Assembly (NCBI GenBank): GCA_013003145.1
Contig: JABDLH010000176.1
Coordinates: 1 to 7,941, forward strand
Source: Flavobacteriaceae bacterium
Lineage (GTDB): Bacteria; Bacteroidota; Bacteroidia; Flavobacteriales; Flavobacteriaceae
DNA: 7,941 bases
Reading direction: 5' to 3'
Below are positions 6,656-7,941 of this stretch, piece by piece (the first letter of the stretch is position 1; each line of letters starts with the position of its first letter). The notes beneath the pieces are model-generated. The model was not told the DNA's origin, searched no databases, and saw only the letters and a list, made by a program, of their open reading frames with translations. Both the position numbers and the translations under genes were made by a program.

Positions 6656-7435
6656 TTACTGACCCTCCCCGATAAAATTCATGCTCACATCAAAGTACTG
6701 TTTGGGGTTTTCTGCATGCAGCCAATGCCCCGCGTTATCTATGGTAGATACAGTGGCTTTGGGAAAATGTTTCTGAATTTCATCCGTGTCTGCCGGGGAG
6801 ATGTATTCAGAGCGGTCTCCCCTTAAAAAGAGGGTAGGGCCGTCATAACTGTAACCGGTGGCTATGGCTTCACCGATCTCTTCATACTTTTCATCCAGCA
6901 CCTTCAGGTTGCATTTAAATCCAAGGGTGCCGTCCTCTTCCCAGCTCAGGTTTTTAAGTAAGAATTGCCGGGTTCCCCAGTCCTTGATCCGCCGGGACAG
7001 GTATTCATCCGCATCGGAGCGCGACTCAAATTCATCCAGGGGCAGGCTTTTCAGTGCACCCAGGATCTCCTGGTGGTGCGGGGGATAGAATTTAGGGGCG
7101 ATGTCGGCTACGATCAGTTTACGCACTTTCCCTGGCCGGGTACAGGCAAATTGCATAGCGGTCTTACCTCCCATAGAATGCCCCATCACTATGGCGTCCT
7201 GTAGCTTATGATGTTCCATATAATACTCCAGGTCGTCTGCCATGACCTCGTAGTTAAAGGTGTCAGACCAAAAACTCTTCCCGTGGTTCCGCTGATCGAT
7301 CAGGTGTACCTGCATCCCTTTCCTGGAATATTTGTTGCCCAGGGTCTTCCAGTTGTCAGACATGCCAAGAAAGCCATGCAGTATTAATAAAGGTGTGCCT
7401 TCGCCAAGTATTTGGGAGTGTAAAAGTTGTTTCAT
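6656..7435 (-). CDS. Alpha/beta hydrolase, YbfF-type esterase
   Basis: A 259-residue alpha/beta hydrolase with intact motifs: oxyanion-hole HGFLG (20-24), LIDQRNHGKS (45-54), the nucleophile elbow GHSMGG with S87 (85-90), DIAPK (111-115) as in YbfF-type esterases, an acidic position in RGDRSEY (205-211, D207 or E210), and the catalytic H237 in NAGHWLHAENP. These enzymes hydrolyse short acyl esters or thioesters; the natural substrate here is unknown. No signal peptide is seen, so it is probably cytoplasmic. Its ATG overlaps the pdxJ TGA stop as ATGA, which points to translational coupling and one operon. A direct role in vitamin B6 metabolism does not follow from this. Confidence 0.9.
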   Translation of the reverse strand: MKQLLHSQILGEGTPLLILHGFLGMSDNWKTLGNKYSRKGMQVHLIDQRNHGKSFWSDTFNYEVMADDLEYYMEHHKLQDAIVMGHSMGGKTAMQFACTRPGKVRKLIVADIAPKFYPPHHQEILGALKSLPLDEFESRSDADEYLSRRIKDWGTRQFLLKNLSWEEDGTLGFKCNLKVLDEKYEEIGEAIATGYSYDGPTLFLRGDRSEYISPADTDEIQKHFPKATVSTIDNAGHWLHAENPKQYFDVSMNFIGEGQ

Positions 7436-7941
7436 TTAAGTCGGTCTAAGTACATGTGCACCACATTCTCTAATCCCAGGTATAAGGCCTCGCTGATCAG
7501 GGCATGCCCGATAGAGACCTCGAGCAGGTGGGGAACATGTTGTTTAAAATAGGCCAGGTTGTCCAGGCTGAGATCGTGCCCGGCATTAATGCCTAGCCCG
7601 TGTTCATGGGCAATCCGCGCCGCTTCCGCAAAAGGGAGTACGGCATCCTTGTTACCTTTGGCAAAGCCTACGGCATAAGATTCTGTGTAGAGTTCTATAC
7701 GGTCTGTGCCGGTTTCGGCGGCAGCTGCTACCATTTCCGGTATAGGGTCCACAAAAATAGAGGTGCGTATTCCTTTAGCTTTAAAGGTGGCGATCACATC
7801 TCTGAGGTAATCCCGGTGTTTAATCGTATCCCAGCCGGCATCAGAAGTAATGGCGTCGGGGCTGTCCGGCACCAGGGTCACCTGGGCCGGTACCACTTCC
7901 AGTACCAGCATGGTAAATTTGTCTATGGGGTTCCCCTCTAT
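7432..7941 (-). CDS. pdxJ: Pyridoxine 5'-phosphate synthase PdxJ (partial, 5' end outside window)
   Basis: PdxJ condenses 1-deoxyxylulose 5-phosphate with 3-amino-2-oxopropyl phosphate to make pyridoxine 5'-phosphate in the DXP-dependent vitamin B6 pathway. The last 169 residues are visible, against about 240 for a full protein. The frame runs open to the right edge through IEGNPIDKFT, so the ATG at 7911 is internal and not the start. Family stretches are VTLVPD (21-26 of the visible part), RIELYTESYA (81-90), the phosphate and active-site region GINAGHDL (117-124) and VSIGHALI (142-149). No damage is seen. The TGA stop overlaps the start of the following hydrolase gene by four bases. Cytoplasmic, normally a homo-octamer of TIM barrels. 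Confidence 0.97.
   Translation of the reverse strand: MEGNPIDKFTMLVLEVVPAQVTLVPDSPDAITSDAGWDTIKHRDYLRDVIATFKAKGIRTSIFVDPIPEMVAAAAETGTDRIELYTESYAVGFAKGNKDAVLPFAEAARIAHEHGLGINAGHDLSLDNLAYFKQHVPHLLEVSIGHALISEALYLGLENVVHMYLDRLK

Overview
The window looks like ordinary chromosomal core DNA of a marine-type member of the Flavobacteriaceae (Bacteroidota). Three things point there. The protein sequences have a flavobacterial character (ClpP with its extended N-terminus, trigger factor, PdxJ, a DUF2797 protein next to a GH3 protein). Candidate promoters resemble the Bacteroidota consensus (TTG or TTTG near -33, TAnnTTTG near -7) rather than the sigma-70 consensus. Shine-Dalgarno sites are mostly absent. 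Base composition, judged by eye, is close to balanced, which is high for the family. No tRNA, rRNA, CRISPR array, insertion sequence, prophage or other mobile element was seen.

Layout. Left part (1-2535): a DUF2797 zinc-ribbon gene, cut by the window edge, runs leftward and diverges from a GH3-family adenylating-enzyme gene that runs rightward. The GH3 gene is followed in the same direction by a small alpha/beta-hydrolase-like gene with Cys where the nucleophilic Ser is expected. Middle part (2532-6044, minus strand): the protein quality-control cluster tig, clpP, clpX. clpX meets the small hydrolase gene tail to tail, and their stop codons share four bases. Right part (6249-7941, minus strand): a partial pdxJ (vitamin B6 synthesis) overlaps a YbfF-type alpha/beta hydrolase gene by ATGA, and a small membrane protein of the 'phage holin family 4' type (YvlD-like) follows.

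How the genes work together. Trigger factor receives nascent chains at the ribosome. ClpX unfolds tagged or damaged proteins and feeds them to the ClpP peptidase. PdxJ makes pyridoxine phosphate and is probably translationally coupled to the hydrolase behind it. The left-hand genes have no clear metabolic link to these.

I found no obvious new multi-gene system. The least explained sequence is the 174-base tig-clpP spacer. It holds a terminator-like hairpin with a nine-U run only 22 bases before the clpP start. Upstream of that are three segments of which the first can pair with either of the other two, an arrangement that resembles an attenuator. The Cys-for-Ser hydrolase and the structured tig leader are secondary points of interest.
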